The position numbers were made by a program, and so were the translations under genes. Positions 27,792 to 35,875 of a DNA stretch of 64,000 nucleotides are shown here, piece by piece. The stretch lies in the NCBI RefSeq assembly GCF_004681125.1, contig NZ_SIHO01000001.1, positions 941,149 through 1,005,148 of the forward strand, read 5' to 3'. Below the pieces are notes generated by a model that saw only the letters and a list, made by a program, of their open reading frames with translations, searched no databases and had not been told where the DNA came from. The first letter of the stretch is position 1. Each line of letters opens with the position of its first letter. Source of the DNA: Glacieibacterium arshaanense (GTDB taxonomy: Bacteria; Pseudomonadota; Alphaproteobacteria; Sphingomonadales; Sphingomonadaceae).

Positions 27792-28693
27792 GCGACGTGC
27801 GTGCCCGGCGTGATGGTCCAGCCGTTGAGCAGCGCCGCGGTCGCCATCACCGGCTTGCCGGCGCGCTGCACCAGCGTCGGGCGAATGGCATCGACGCCGC
27901 ACGCCAAGGTCAGCCGGTCATCGAGGACGGTGCCCGGCGTGCCGCGCGCTGCGACGACATCGACGGCGAGCAGCTTGAGGCGCTCGCCGGCGAGTTCGAT
28001 AAAGGCGCCCGGTGCAGGGTTATAGGCGCGCACCAGCCGTTCGAGGACCAGCGCCGGCTGGGCGAGGTCGAGCCGGGCTTCGGCCTTGTCGATCTTGTGG
28101 GCATAGGTGACGCCGGTTTCGGGCTGCGGCTCGGGGCGCTGCGTGCCGAGCAAATCCAGCGTTTCGACGAGCAAGCGCGCGCCGAGCATGGCGATTTCGG
28201 CAGTGAGATCGCCGGCGGTCTTGGTCTCGATCTCGATCACTGCCGAACGCCACATCGGGCCAGTGTCGAGCCCGCGCTCCATCTGCATGATGGTGACACC
28301 CGTCGCCAGGTCACCCGCAGCAATCGCGCGCTGCACCGGCGCCGCGCCGCGCCAGCGCGGCAGCAGCGAGCCATGGACATTGATGCAGCCGTAACGCGGC
28401 GCATCGAGCAACGCTTGCGGCAGGATCAGGCCGTAGGCCGCGACCACGGCGACATCGAGCGTCAGTTCGGCAAACGCCACGACATCGGCAGGATCCTTGA
28501 AATTGACCGGCGTGCGCACCGGAATCCCCAACGCCTCGGCGCGGCGCTGGACCGGCGAGGGGCTGAGCTTGTGACCACGCCCCGCCACGCGCGGCGGCTG
28601 GCAATACACCGCCACCACGTCATGCCCGGCCGCAACGAGCGCATCAAGCGTCGGCACGGCAAAATCCGGGGTTCCCATGAAGGCAATACGCAT
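27788..28693 (-). CDS. fmt: Methionyl-tRNA formyltransferase
   Basis: A 301-residue enzyme transferring a formyl group from 10-formyltetrahydrofolate to initiator Met-t[22 protein letters not shown] is the standard N-terminus, [19 protein letters not shown] carries the catalytic Asn and His, and [10 protein letters not shown] follows. The C-terminal OB domain begins near [11 protein letters not shown]. The frame continues upstream to 28894, but that part runs through the repeat element at 28749-28877, so ATG 28693 is used. def lies about 1.4 kb away on the other strand. Confidence 0.95.
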   Translation of the reverse strand: MRIAFMGTPDFAVPTLDALVAAGHDVVAVYCQPPRVAGRGHKLSPSPVQRRAEALGIPVRTPVNFKDPADVVAFAELTLDVAVVAAYGLILPQALLDAPRYGCINVHGSLLPRWRGAAPVQRAIAAGDLATGVTIMQMERGLDTGPMWRSAVIEIETKTAGDLTAEIAMLGARLLVETLDLLGTQRPEPQPETGVTYAHKIDKAEARLDLAQPALVLERLVRAYNPAPGAFIELAGERLKLLAVDVVAARGTPGTVLDDRLTLACGVDAIRPTLVQRAGKPVMATAALLNGWTITPGTHVA

Positions 28694-28748
28694 GCGCGGT
28701 GCTTTATACCTGTCGCGGCGCGCGTGCAAAGTTGGTGTGCAAGCTGAA

Positions 28749-28877
28749 GGGCCTCCGGCGGGCAGGGGCTTGCCCCTGCACCCGATTTTTTGGGGCGGTT
28801 CAACGTACATCGACGTGGCGCCAGGCTGCACCGCAATCAATCGGGTGCAGGGCCAAGGCCCTGCCCGCCGGAGGCTC
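28749..28877. repeat. REP-like repeat, inverted pair (locus 1)
   Basis: Two copies of a roughly 38-base element in inverted orientation, at 28749-28786 (minus) and 28840-28877 (plus), with 53 bases between. Each copy reads ATCGGGTGCAGGG, a short variable loop, then CCCTGCCCGCCGGAGGC, so each also folds on itself. It lies between divergent fmt and recR. The same unit occurs at 33145-33235 and 39412-39448. Confidence 0.85.
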
Positions 28878-28923
28878 TTTCCTGCCATTGCCATCGCTGC
28901 CGCACGACGGCATAGCTAACGCC

Positions 28924-29520
28924 ATGTCGTCTCCCGAAATCGATGCGCTGGCGCAGGCGCTGGCACGGCTGCCGGGGCTGGGGCCACGGTCGGCGCGGCG
29001 TGCGGTTTTGCATCTATTGAAGCGGCGCGAGACGGCGCTGGTGCCATTGATTGCGGCGTTGCAGTCGGTCGCGGCCAATCTGTCGACGTGCGAGATTTGC
29101 GGCAATGTCGATACGCGCAATCCGTGCGGCGTGTGCACCGATCCGCGGCGCGATGTTCGGCAGCTGTGCGTTGTCGAGGAGGTCGCCGATTTATGGGCGC
29201 TCGACCGGTCGCGGCTGTTTCCGGGGCGGTTCCATGTGCTCGGCGGCCGCTTGTCAGCGCTCGATGGCGTGACGCCCGAGGATTTGAGCATCGCGGCGCT
29301 GGTGGCGCGGGTGCGCGCCGGCGGCATCGAGGAAGTCGTACTGGCGATGAACGCGACGATCGAGGGGGCGACGACAATGCACTACATCGCCGAGCAACTG
29401 CGCGGGCTGGGCGTGCGCGTCATGCAGCTGGCGCACGGCATGCCGGTGGGTGGCGAGCTCGATTACCTCGACGAGGGGACATTGGCGCAGGCGCTGCGGG
29501 CGCGGCGGCTGGTCGACTGA
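28924..29520 (+). CDS. recR: Recombination protein RecR
   Basis: A 198-residue recombination mediator that works with RecO in the RecF pathway. The N-terminal helix-hairpin-helix is [20 protein letters not shown]; the C4 zinc finger is [16 protein letters not shown]; the Toprim part holds [14 protein letters not shown]; and [20 protein letters not shown] is the C-terminal signature. ATG 28924 is chosen since the upstream frame runs through the repeat. dnaX, often adjacent in other genomes, is not next to it. Confidence 0.95.
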   Translation: MSSPEIDALAQALARLPGLGPRSARRAVLHLLKRRETALVPLIAALQSVAANLSTCEICGNVDTRNPCGVCTDPRRDVRQLCVVEEVADLWALDRSRLFPGRFHVLGGRLSALDGVTPEDLSIAALVARVRAGGIEEVVLAMNATIEGATTMHYIAEQLRGLGVRVMQLAHGMPVGGELDYLDEGTLAQALRARRLVD

Positions 29521-29525
29521 ACCTT

Positions 29526-29586
29526 CTCCCTCCCCCCTGCGGGGAGGGCGACTCAGCCGGAGGCTGAGCGGGGTGGGGGTGCCACC
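29526..29586. repeat. Left inverted repeat flanking the DUF559 gene
   Basis: A GC-rich unit of about 60 bases starting CTCCCTCCCCCCTGCGGGG and ending GGGGTGGGGGTGCCACC. It begins 5 bases after the recR stop. Its reverse complement, with changes confined mostly to the central loop, is at 29982-30040. Confidence 0.85.
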
Positions 29587-29637
29587 GTCACGCCAACACA
29601 CGCCAAACCCGCTTGCCGCAACTGCCAAACCACGCGC

Positions 29638-30045
29638 ATGCTTGGCTGTATGACCGACCTGCACCCGCGCGCCCGCGCCATGCGCAACGCTGCAACGCCT
29701 GCCGAGCGCGCCATGTGGAATATTCTGCGTACGCCGCCGCTGGCGACATGGCATTTTCGCCGTCAGGTGGCGTTCGAAGGCCGCTACATCGCCGATTTCG
29801 CATCGTTTTCTGCGCGATTGGTCATCGAATGTGATGGGGCTTCGCATGACCAGACGTTTGCGGGGGACTCGGCGCGCAGTGGCTGGTTCGCCGGGCAGGG
29901 ATATCGGGTGCTGCGATTTGCCAATCAAACCGTTTTGACCGAGCGCGAGGCGGTTTGGCGGACGTTGGTGCAGGTGTTGGGGGTGGCACCCCCACCCCGC
30001 TCGCGCGCCGCGAGTCGCCCTCCCCGCAAGGGGGAGGGAGGATAG
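29638..30045 (+). CDS. DUF559 endonuclease-domain protein
   Basis: A 135-residue protein of the DUF559 family, related in fold to very-short-patch-repair (Vsr-like) endonucleases. The pattern AMRNAATPAERAMWNILR, HFRRQVAFEGRYIADFAS, LVIECDGASHDQ and GYRVLRFANQTVL is complete, including the Asp of IADF and Glu-x-Asp of IECDG that would bind metal. An ATG at 29650 is an alternative start; neither has a good ribosome-binding site. The last 22 codons and the stop lie inside the right flanking repeat, so gene and repeat are physically fused. Biological role unknown. Confidence 0.85.
   Translation: MLGCMTDLHPRARAMRNAATPAERAMWNILRTPPLATWHFRRQVAFEGRYIADFASFSARLVIECDGASHDQTFAGDSARSGWFAGQGYRVLRFANQTVLTEREAVWRTLVQVLGVAPPPRSRAASRPPRKGEGG
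29982..30040. repeat. Right inverted repeat flanking the DUF559 gene
   Basis: Starts GGTGGCACCCCCACCCCGC and ends CCCCGCAAGGGGGAGGGAG. It is the reverse complement of the left copy at 29526-29586 apart from the middle and a few changes. It encodes the C-terminus of the DUF559 protein. Confidence 0.85.
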
Positions 30046-30088
30046 GCGGCGCTTGACCGGCGGCGTCGGACTACCTAGCTAGCGCGCC

Positions 30089-30643
30089 ATGGCTATTCTC
30101 CCGATCCTTGAAATTCCCGATCCCAAGCTGCGGCTGATTTCGGCGCCGGTGGCGAGCGTCACCGACGCGCACCGCCAGCTGATGGATGACATGCTGGAAA
30201 CCATGTACGATGCACCCGGTATCGGGCTCGCAGCGATCCAGGTCGGCGTGCCCGAACGCATCCTGGTCATCGACCTGCAGCGCCGCATCACGCCGGTGGA
30301 TGACGAGGGCAACGAGATCGAGGCCGAGGCGCACGACGTTCGCGAGCCGCGGTATTTCGTCAATCCCGAGATCGTCTGGGAGTCCGAGGAGTACGGCGTC
30401 TACAACGAGGGCTGCCTGTCAGTTCCCGAAATGTACGGCGATGTCGAACGGCCGGCGCGGGTGCGGGTCAAGTGGCTGGGTTATGACGGCGCCGCGCATG
30501 AGCAGGAACTCGACGGGCTGCTGGCGACCTGTTTGCAGCACGAGATGGATCACCTCGACGGCATATTGTTCGTCGACCATCTGTCGAAGCTCAAGCGCGA
30601 CATGATCATGAAAAAGCTGACGAAGGCGCGCAAGGGCAAGTAG
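30089..30643 (+). CDS. def: Peptide deformylase
   Basis: A 184-residue metallohydrolase removing the N-formyl group from nascent proteins. All three active-site motifs are present: [10 protein letters not shown] at residue 44, EGCLSVPE with the Cys ligand, and QHEMDHLDG with two His ligands and the catalytic Glu. The 3' end overlaps by 38 bases the convergent exported-protein gene. It sits apart from fmt, its functional partner, by the recR-DUF559 stretch. Confidence 0.96.
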   Translation: MAILPILEIPDPKLRLISAPVASVTDAHRQLMDDMLETMYDAPGIGLAAIQVGVPERILVIDLQRRITPVDDEGNEIEAEAHDVREPRYFVNPEIVWESEEYGVYNEGCLSVPEMYGDVERPARVRVKWLGYDGAAHEQELDGLLATCLQHEMDHLDGILFVDHLSKLKRDMIMKKLTKARKGK

Positions 30644-31358
30644 CGCGGCGGCGGCGCAACACGGTACCGGTTGCGGCAAAACCGCCAAGCATCATGGTCC
30701 AACCTGCCGTCTCGGGAACCCCGGGCACCACCGGCATCTCGTCGCGCACGCTGAATTTCACGGCACCCGCGCTGGTGCCATAGGCGTCAGCCTGCCGGTG
30801 TCCGTTGAGGTTCAGGCTGAAGCCGCCGCCATGATCGGTGAAGCGCCTTGTCGGGGAAACGAAATCGAGCTGGGTTGGCATCGGTTTCAACGCCACATTG
30901 TTGAAAATCAGGGCCTGGCCCCAGCCATAATTGCTGAAACGCGCGATCGAGTAATAGTCGGTCAGCCCGACTTCGACCGCGCCATAGGATTCCGCCATAT
31001 AATAATGGTCGTAAGTGTCGCAGCCGCGGGCATCGGGGTCGAAAAAGTCGATCTGCGGCAGGTGCTGTGAAATGCCGTTGATCGTCACGGCAACATCGAG
31101 GATCGGATTGCACTGCCAACGGCCCTCGAGAAGCTCGGATACGCCGGGCATCGGGTTATGGTCGCCAATCGCCAGATCATAGCGATAGACCGTCGTATAT
31201 TCCTTGCCGGTGAGATCGGTGCCGGGTGCGCCGAACAAGCCAGCACGATCATAGCCGCTGGCGAGCGTGCTCCTGAATGTGGCAATCTTGATGTTCGCCA
31301 GAACCGGCGTGGCGAGCAGAGCCGTCAGGACTGCAACGCTGCGCAACATGATGCCCAT
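30606..31358 (-). CDS. Exported protein with variant PEP-CTERM-like tail
   Basis: A 250-residue secreted protein. Residues 1-22 are a signal peptide ending VLA-NIK. Near the end, [15 protein letters not shown] followed by TGTVLRRRR has the layout of a PEPxxWA-CTERM sorting signal (short motif, membrane helix, Arg cluster), but with PET-x-GW instead of PEPxxWA, and 12 residues follow the arginines. The middle is beta-rich with no recognised domain. ATG 31358 is preferred because GGAGGG lies just before it. A GG-N10-GC promoter is at 31388-31404. The tail overlaps def. Confidence 0.72.
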   Translation of the reverse strand: MGIMLRSVAVLTALLATPVLANIKIATFRSTLASGYDRAGLFGAPGTDLTGKEYTTVYRYDLAIGDHNPMPGVSELLEGRWQCNPILDVAVTINGISQHLPQIDFFDPDARGCDTYDHYYMAESYGAVEVGLTDYYSIARFSNYGWGQALIFNNVALKPMPTQLDFVSPTRRFTDHGGGFSLNLNGHRQADAYGTSAGAVKFSVRDEMPVVPGVPETAGWTMMLGGFAATGTVLRRRRATCPCAPSSAFS

Positions 31359-31387
31359 CGGACCCTCCATGTTATAGGCGCATTTTT

Positions 31388-31404
31388 AGCACGTTGTTCG
31401 CCAA
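31388..31404 (-). promoter_or_regulatory. Candidate sigma-54 promoter for the 30606-31358 gene
   Basis: On the minus strand TTGGCGAACAACGTGCT has the GG-N10-GC core of RpoN promoters with TTGGC at -24 and TGCT at -12. It would start transcription near 31377, leaving room for the GGAGGG ribosome-binding site. The bases between the two boxes match the consensus poorly. Confidence 0.45.
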
Positions 31405-31472
31405 CCGGCAATTTTACCAGAACTGCACCGGCACGGTAGCAGGACACGCGGCATGGTTCGCTGGCGAACACG

Positions 31473-31504
31473 AAAAAGGGCGCGGCGTTGGCGGCCGCGC
31501 CCTT
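31473..31504 (-). terminator. Intrinsic terminator after the PEPxxWA gene
   Basis: A perfect 11-bp stem AAGGGCGCGGC / GCCGCGCCCTT with a 7-base loop runs directly into TTTTT on the minus strand, 22 bases after the stop of the PEPxxWA gene. It separates this gene from the next exported-protein gene. Confidence 0.85.
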
Positions 31505-31525
31505 CATCGTTGCAGCGACCTGCGA

Positions 31526-32146
31526 TTAAGCGATCGCGCGCGTCCGGCGGCGCAGCGTCGCGCCGACCATGCCGAAGCCGACGATCATCAGCGCCCAGCT
31601 GGCGGGTTCGGGAACCGCACCGCCGCCAACCGAGAAGCTGACTTCGAAGATGCCGTTTTGGCCGTAGGTGCCACCGGTGCCATTGGTCGGGAAATTGAGG
31701 CCCGAACCGAAGATCTGCAAATCGCCGCCATAGGTGTATTCGGGGATCGACACGATGCCCGTAGCGAACGAGTTGAACGTGCCGTCACCCAGGAACTCGC
31801 CACCGATGACATAGCGACCGGCGCCGAGCGTGTAGGTCGGGATCGCGCCCCAGACAAAGTGACCGACAACCGGATCGGTGCCGAGCACCGTGGTCGACGT
31901 CAGCAGCGTGCCGGCCGAATCCCAGATGCCAACCTGATGGTTGCTGCCGCGGCCGTTGTCCCAATAGCCGAGCGCGTTGATTGTGACGGGACCACTGAGC
32001 GAGAATGAATAGCCGAGCGTGAACGGGCGACTGTCGCTCAGCGTGCCGGCGGAGGTATATTCGACGGCCGGCGTGATGACGACTGCCTGTGCCGCGCCCG
32101 CCGCTGCCAGCGCCAAAGCGCCAGCAACCATGTGTAAAGCCTTCAT
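31526..32146 (-). CDS. PEPxxWA-CTERM sorting domain protein, DUF4082-like
   Basis: A 206-residue exported protein. MKALHMVAGALALAAAGAAQA is a signal peptide. The body (residues about 35-130, with YSFSLSGPVTINALGYWD and SNHQVGIWDSAGTLL) resembles the beta-sandwich DUF4082 domain found in extracellular proteins. The C-terminus VPEPASWALMIVGFGMVG and the following LRRR form a textbook PEPxxWA-CTERM signal, cut by an exosortase during export to the surface. GGGGACC precedes the ATG. No exosortase gene is in the window. A sigma-54-type promoter lies about 80 bases upstream. Confidence 0.88.
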   Translation of the reverse strand: MKALHMVAGALALAAAGAAQAVVITPAVEYTSAGTLSDSRPFTLGYSFSLSGPVTINALGYWDNGRGSNHQVGIWDSAGTLLTSTTVLGTDPVVGHFVWGAIPTYTLGAGRYVIGGEFLGDGTFNSFATGIVSIPEYTYGGDLQIFGSGLNFPTNGTGGTYGQNGIFEVSFSVGGGAVPEPASWALMIVGFGMVGATLRRRTRAIA

Positions 32147-32226
32147 ATTGGTCCCCTGTTGAAGTCTCGTGGATATTTGCAGACGTCCCCTGTGCTTCTC
32201 ACCAAGAATGTCTGCACTCAACTTTA

Positions 32227-32243
32227 AGCAATATTCATGCCAA
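32227..32243 (-). promoter_or_regulatory. Candidate sigma-54 promoter for the PEPxxWA gene
   Basis: On the minus strand TTGGCATGAATATTGCT differs from the RpoN consensus TTGGCACG-N4-TTGCT at one defined position only, with exact GG-N10-GC spacing. The predicted leader to the ATG at 32146 is about 70 bases. PEP-CTERM genes in other bacteria are reported to be under the PrsK-PrsR/RpoN system, which fits. Confidence 0.65.
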
Positions 32244-32416
32244 TTCATTAGCCACAAAAGAGCGTTATTGTTTCAGCAGGTTGTGAAATAGTTAATATTT
32301 ATGCGACAAAATTGTGTAAAGAATATTGACACAATCCTGCCGATTAGCGCGCGCATGGGCACGCTGTGTCGACTTGCTGCCATGCTTTGGAGGCCGGGAC
32401 TACGGCCGAAAGTCGC

Positions 32417-33115
32417 TCAGTAGGCGACGCGTCCGCCGGTTTCGAAATCGTCCTGCAGCAGCTTGACCAGCACCGCCGCGACATCGGCGGGGGTCTTGAG
32501 CGTTGTCGCATCTTCGCCGGGGAAGGCGCGGGCGCGCATCGTGGTGGCGGTGGCGCGCGGGTCGAAGCTGATGGCGCGGACCTGGGTGATGTTCATGATT
32601 TCGGCGGCATAAGTGGCGACCAGGCTTTCGAGCGCGGCCTTGGTCGCGGCGTAGCTACCCCAATAGGCGCGCGGGGCAACCGCGAGGCTGCTGGTGACGG
32701 CGACCAGCCGCCCGGCGTCGCTGGCGCGCAGCAGCGTGTCAAAGGCGCGGATCATGCGGAAATTGGCGGTCAGGTTGAGCGATACGACCTGTTCCCACTC
32801 CTTGAGCGCAATATGCGGCACGGGGGTCAGCGTGCCCAGCGTCGAAGCGTTGAGCACCAGAATGTCGAGCTTGCCCCAGCGGTTGGCGAGCGCGCCGGCG
32901 AGCCGGTCGATGCCGTCGAATTCGCGCAGGTCCATCGGTGCGATAGTGGCGGTGCCGCCGGCGGCATGGATGCGGTCTTCGACTTCGACCAGCCCGGCTT
33001 CGGTGCGCGCGGTCAGCACGACATGCGCGCCGGCTTTGGCGAGCGCTTCGGCGGTGGCGGCGCCGATGCCGCGGCTGGCGCCGGTAACGAGCGCGATTTT
33101 TCCGGTGAGGTCCAT
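32417..33115 (-). CDS. SDR family NAD(P)-dependent oxidoreductase
   Basis: A 232-residue short-chain dehydrogenase. KIALVTGASRGIGAATAEAL is the cofactor-binding Gly motif, and LVAVTSSLAVAPRAYWGSYAATKAALESL provides catalytic Ser, Tyr and Lys. LNAS replaces the usual NNAG. It lies downstream of purF on the same strand, separated by repeat locus 2. The substrate is not identifiable; YciK-like short-chain dehydrogenases are the nearest pattern. Confidence 0.85.
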   Translation of the reverse strand: MDLTGKIALVTGASRGIGAATAEALAKAGAHVVLTARTEAGLVEVEDRIHAAGGTATIAPMDLREFDGIDRLAGALANRWGKLDILVLNASTLGTLTPVPHIALKEWEQVVSLNLTANFRMIRAFDTLLRASDAGRLVAVTSSLAVAPRAYWGSYAATKAALESLVATYAAEIMNITQVRAISFDPRATATTMRARAFPGEDATTLKTPADVAAVLVKLLQDDFETGGRVAY

Positions 33116-33144
33116 CAGTTCAGTCCATAAAGCGGGAAGGGGAA

Positions 33145-33235
33145 GGGCCTCCGGCGGGCAGGGGTGACCCCTGCACCCAATTACTGTGCGCTCTTCAAAT
33201 GGGTGCAGGGTCTAGACCCTGCCCGCCGGAGGCCC
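33145..33235. repeat. REP-like repeat, inverted pair (locus 2)
   Basis: Two copies of the same unit as at 28749-28877, in inverted orientation (33145-33181 minus, 33201-33235 plus) with about 19 bases between. Both contain GGGTGCAGGG and CCCTGCCCGCCGGAGGCCC. It lies between purF and the SDR gene and could also form a strong stem in the purF transcript. Confidence 0.85.
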
Positions 33236-33236
33236 T

Positions 33237-34709
33237 TTAAATCATTCTCTCGGCAAGCATGCTCAACTGGTCGGGAACCTCGGCCTCCTCGAAATCGGTG
33301 AGGCGGGTCGGGTAATCGCCGGTGAAGCAGGCATCGCAGTACTGCGGGGCGTCATCGAGGCGCAGGTCTTCGCCGAGTGCGCGGTAAAGGCCGTCGATCG
33401 ACAGGAACGCCAAGCTGTCGACCTTGATGTATTCGCGCATGCGCTCGACATCCATGTTGGCGGCGAGCAGCTTTGAACGTTCGGGGGTGTCGACGCCGTA
33501 GAAGCAGCTGTGGCGCGTCGGCGGGCTGGCGATGCGCATGTGGACTTCGGCGGCGCCGGCGTCGCGGAGCATCTGGACGATCTTCAGGCTGGTAGTGCCA
33601 CGGACGATGGAGTCATCGATCAGCACGATGCGCTTGCCGTCGATCATCGCACGGTTGGCGTTGTGCTTGAGCTTGACGCCGAGGTTGCGGATCTGGTCGC
33701 CGGGCTGGATGAAGGTGCGGCCGACATAGTGGCTGCGGATGATGCCGAGTTCGAACGGCAGCCCCGATTCCTGCGCGTAGCCGATGGCGGCCGGCGTGCC
33801 CGAATCGGGGACGGGGACGACCATGTCGGCATCGACCGGACTTTCGATGGCGAGCTGCGCGCCGATCTTCTTGCGGACCTGATAGACCGACGAGCCGTCG
33901 ACGACCGAGTCGGGGCGGCTGAAATAGACGTGTTCGAAAATGCACGGGCGCGGGCGCATGACGCCGAACGGCCGCAGCGAGCGCAGACCGCGTGGGGAAA
34001 CGACAACCATTTCGCCGGGTTCGACCGAGCGCAGGAAGGTGGCACCGACAACATCGAGCGCCACGGTTTCCGACGCGAAGATATAGGCGTCGCCCAAGCG
34101 GCCGAGCACCAGCGGCCGGACGCCGAGCGGGTCGCGGCAGGCGATCATGCCTTCGCCGGTCAGGCAGACGAGGCTGTAGGCGCCTTCGACCTGCTTCAGC
34201 GCATCGATGAACTTGTCGAGCAGCGTCCGGTAGGTGCTGGTGGCGACGAGGTGGATGATGACTTCGGTGTCGCTGGTCGACTGGAAGATGCTGCCCCGGC
34301 GGATGAGTTCGCGGCGCAGCTTGACCGAATTCGAGATGTTGCCGTTGTGCGCCACCGCAAAGCCGCCCGAGGCGAGCTCGGCGTAAAGCGGCTGGACGTT
34401 GCGCAGCGCGGTCTCGCCGGTGGTCGAGTAGCGGTTGTGACCGATGGCGATATCGCCGACGAGGCGCCGGATGACTTCCTCGCTGTCGAAGTTACCCGCG
34501 ACATGGCCCATCGCGCGGTGCGTGTGGAAGTCCTTGCCGTCGAAAGTGGTGATGCCGGCGGCTTCCTGGCCGCGGTGCTGCAGCGCGTGCAGGCCGAGCG
34601 CGGTCAGCGCTGCGGCGCCTTCGCTGCCGTAGACACCGATGACCCCGCACTCTTCGTGAAGCTTGTCATCATCGAATGGATTGCCAAAAGGAAGTGTCGT
34701 GAGGTCCAT
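33237..34709 (-). CDS. purF: Amidophosphoribosyltransferase
   Basis: A 490-residue enzyme starting purine synthesis from PRPP and glutamine. The N-terminal glutaminase uses Cys21 (EECGVIGVYG), so a 20-residue propeptide must be removed, as in the Bacillus type. The PRPP loop is VLIDDSIVRGTTS. Cys residues in RPRPCIFEHVYF, HSCFYGVDTP and YCDACFTGDYPT are those that bind a 4Fe-4S cluster in the Bacillus enzyme, so this is the iron-sulfur form. GGGGAG precedes the ATG. The SDR gene lies downstream. Confidence 0.96.
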   Translation of the reverse strand: MDLTTLPFGNPFDDDKLHEECGVIGVYGSEGAAALTALGLHALQHRGQEAAGITTFDGKDFHTHRAMGHVAGNFDSEEVIRRLVGDIAIGHNRYSTTGETALRNVQPLYAELASGGFAVAHNGNISNSVKLRRELIRRGSIFQSTSDTEVIIHLVATSTYRTLLDKFIDALKQVEGAYSLVCLTGEGMIACRDPLGVRPLVLGRLGDAYIFASETVALDVVGATFLRSVEPGEMVVVSPRGLRSLRPFGVMRPRPCIFEHVYFSRPDSVVDGSSVYQVRKKIGAQLAIESPVDADMVVPVPDSGTPAAIGYAQESGLPFELGIIRSHYVGRTFIQPGDQIRNLGVKLKHNANRAMIDGKRIVLIDDSIVRGTTSLKIVQMLRDAGAAEVHMRIASPPTRHSCFYGVDTPERSKLLAANMDVERMREYIKVDSLAFLSIDGLYRALGEDLRLDDAPQYCDACFTGDYPTRLTDFEEAEVPDQLSMLAERMI

Positions 34710-34820
34710 CGGGACTCCCCAAGCATTGCGCGCATCAGCTATAGCGTTCGGGCCATATAGTGGCGGCGCGGGCGTTTGTCTCCCCCCAAGCTGTCACATC
34801 GCTGCAACAGGAGCCATGCA

Positions 34821-35186
34821 TTGAGCGACAGTGACCGCGAGACATCGACCGTTCTCCACCCCAAATGGGACGAGCGCGGGCTGATCCAGGCCGTCGCCAG
34901 CGACGCCGACAGCGGCGAGCTGCTGATGGTGGCGCACATGAACGCCGATGCACTGGCCGCGACCATCGCCACCGGCGAGGCGCATTACTGGAGCCGGTCG
35001 CGCGCCGAGGTCTGGCACAAGGGCGGCACGTCGGGTAACATCCAGACGGTCGTCGAAATGCACATCGACTGCGACCAGGACGCGCTGTGGCTCAAGGTCA
35101 AGCCCGCCGGGCCGGCGTGCCACACCGGCGAGCGCAGCTGCTTTTACCGCCGGCTGCAGGACGGCAAGCTGGTGCGCGAGGCATGA
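34821..35186 (+). CDS. hisI: Phosphoribosyl-AMP cyclohydrolase
   Basis: A 121-residue zinc enzyme of histidine synthesis that opens the adenine ring of phosphoribosyl-AMP. The core is [39 protein letters not shown], and DCDQDALWL with [11 protein letters not shown], giving Asp and Cys ligands. The start is a TTG at 34821 with GGAG eight bases upstream; the ATG in the same stretch leads to a stop after two codons, and the longer ATG at 34776 has no support. The stop shares ATGA with the next gene. Confidence 0.93.
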   Translation: MSDSDRETSTVLHPKWDERGLIQAVASDADSGELLMVAHMNADALAATIATGEAHYWSRSRAEVWHKGGTSGNIQTVVEMHIDCDQDALWLKVKPAGPACHTGERSCFYRRLQDGKLVREA

Positions 35187-35824
35187 GCGTGCTGCTTGCC
35201 GGGGCCACCGGGCTGGTCGGGTCGCGCGTGCTCGATTTGCTATGCGCGGCCGGTACACCGGTCGTGGCTGTTGCAAGGCGCGCGACGGGCAAGACCGCAC
35301 CGGCGTTGACCGAGGTCATTGCCGACTTCGCCGCGCTGCCACCGCTGCCCAAGGCCGATGTGGCGATCTGCGCGCTCGGCACCACCATCCGCATTGCCGG
35401 CAGCCAGCCGGCGTTCCGTGCCGTCGACTATGACGCGGTGCTGGCGTTTGCGCGTGCGGCGCAGGCTGCCGGCGTCACGCATTTCGTCCTGATCAGCTCG
35501 GTCGGCGCCAGTGCGGCGTCGCCGGTGTTCTATTCGCGGGTGAAGGGCGAGGTCGAACGCGACATCGGCGTAATGAACTTCGCGCGCTTCGATGTCATCC
35601 AGCCGGGACTGATCCTCGGCCCGCGCCCCGACCGGCGCCCGGCGGAGGCGATGTTCCAGGCTGCAGCGCCGTGGCTCAACCCGCTGCTGTTCGGGCCGGC
35701 GGAGCGCTACGGCGGGATTGCTGCCGATGTAATTGCCGCTGCAATCGTGAAGCTGGCGAAGCTGCAGACGCCGGGGCGCTTCGTCCATCAAAACGGGGAA
35801 TTGCGTAAACTGGCGAAAGCCTAG
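35183..35824 (+). CDS. Atypical SDR / NAD(P)H-binding protein
   Basis: A 213-residue Rossmann protein of the NmrA/HTATIP2-like atypical SDR group. [18 protein letters not shown] is the dinucleotide-binding motif; [25 protein letters not shown] contains Ser, Tyr and Lys in the YxxxK arrangement, and [14 protein letters not shown] is the usual later block. It overlaps hisI by ATGA, suggesting co-translation, although no histidine-related role is known. Substrate unknown. Confidence 0.82.
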   Translation: MSVLLAGATGLVGSRVLDLLCAAGTPVVAVARRATGKTAPALTEVIADFAALPPLPKADVAICALGTTIRIAGSQPAFRAVDYDAVLAFARAAQAAGVTHFVLISSVGASAASPVFYSRVKGEVERDIGVMNFARFDVIQPGLILGPRPDRRPAEAMFQAAAPWLNPLLFGPAERYGGIAADVIAAAIVKLAKLQTPGRFVHQNGELRKLAKA

Positions 35825-35875
35825 ACATTGTCGAGGCCAGACCGGGCAGAAAGTCCGGCGGCGGGGAGGGATGCG

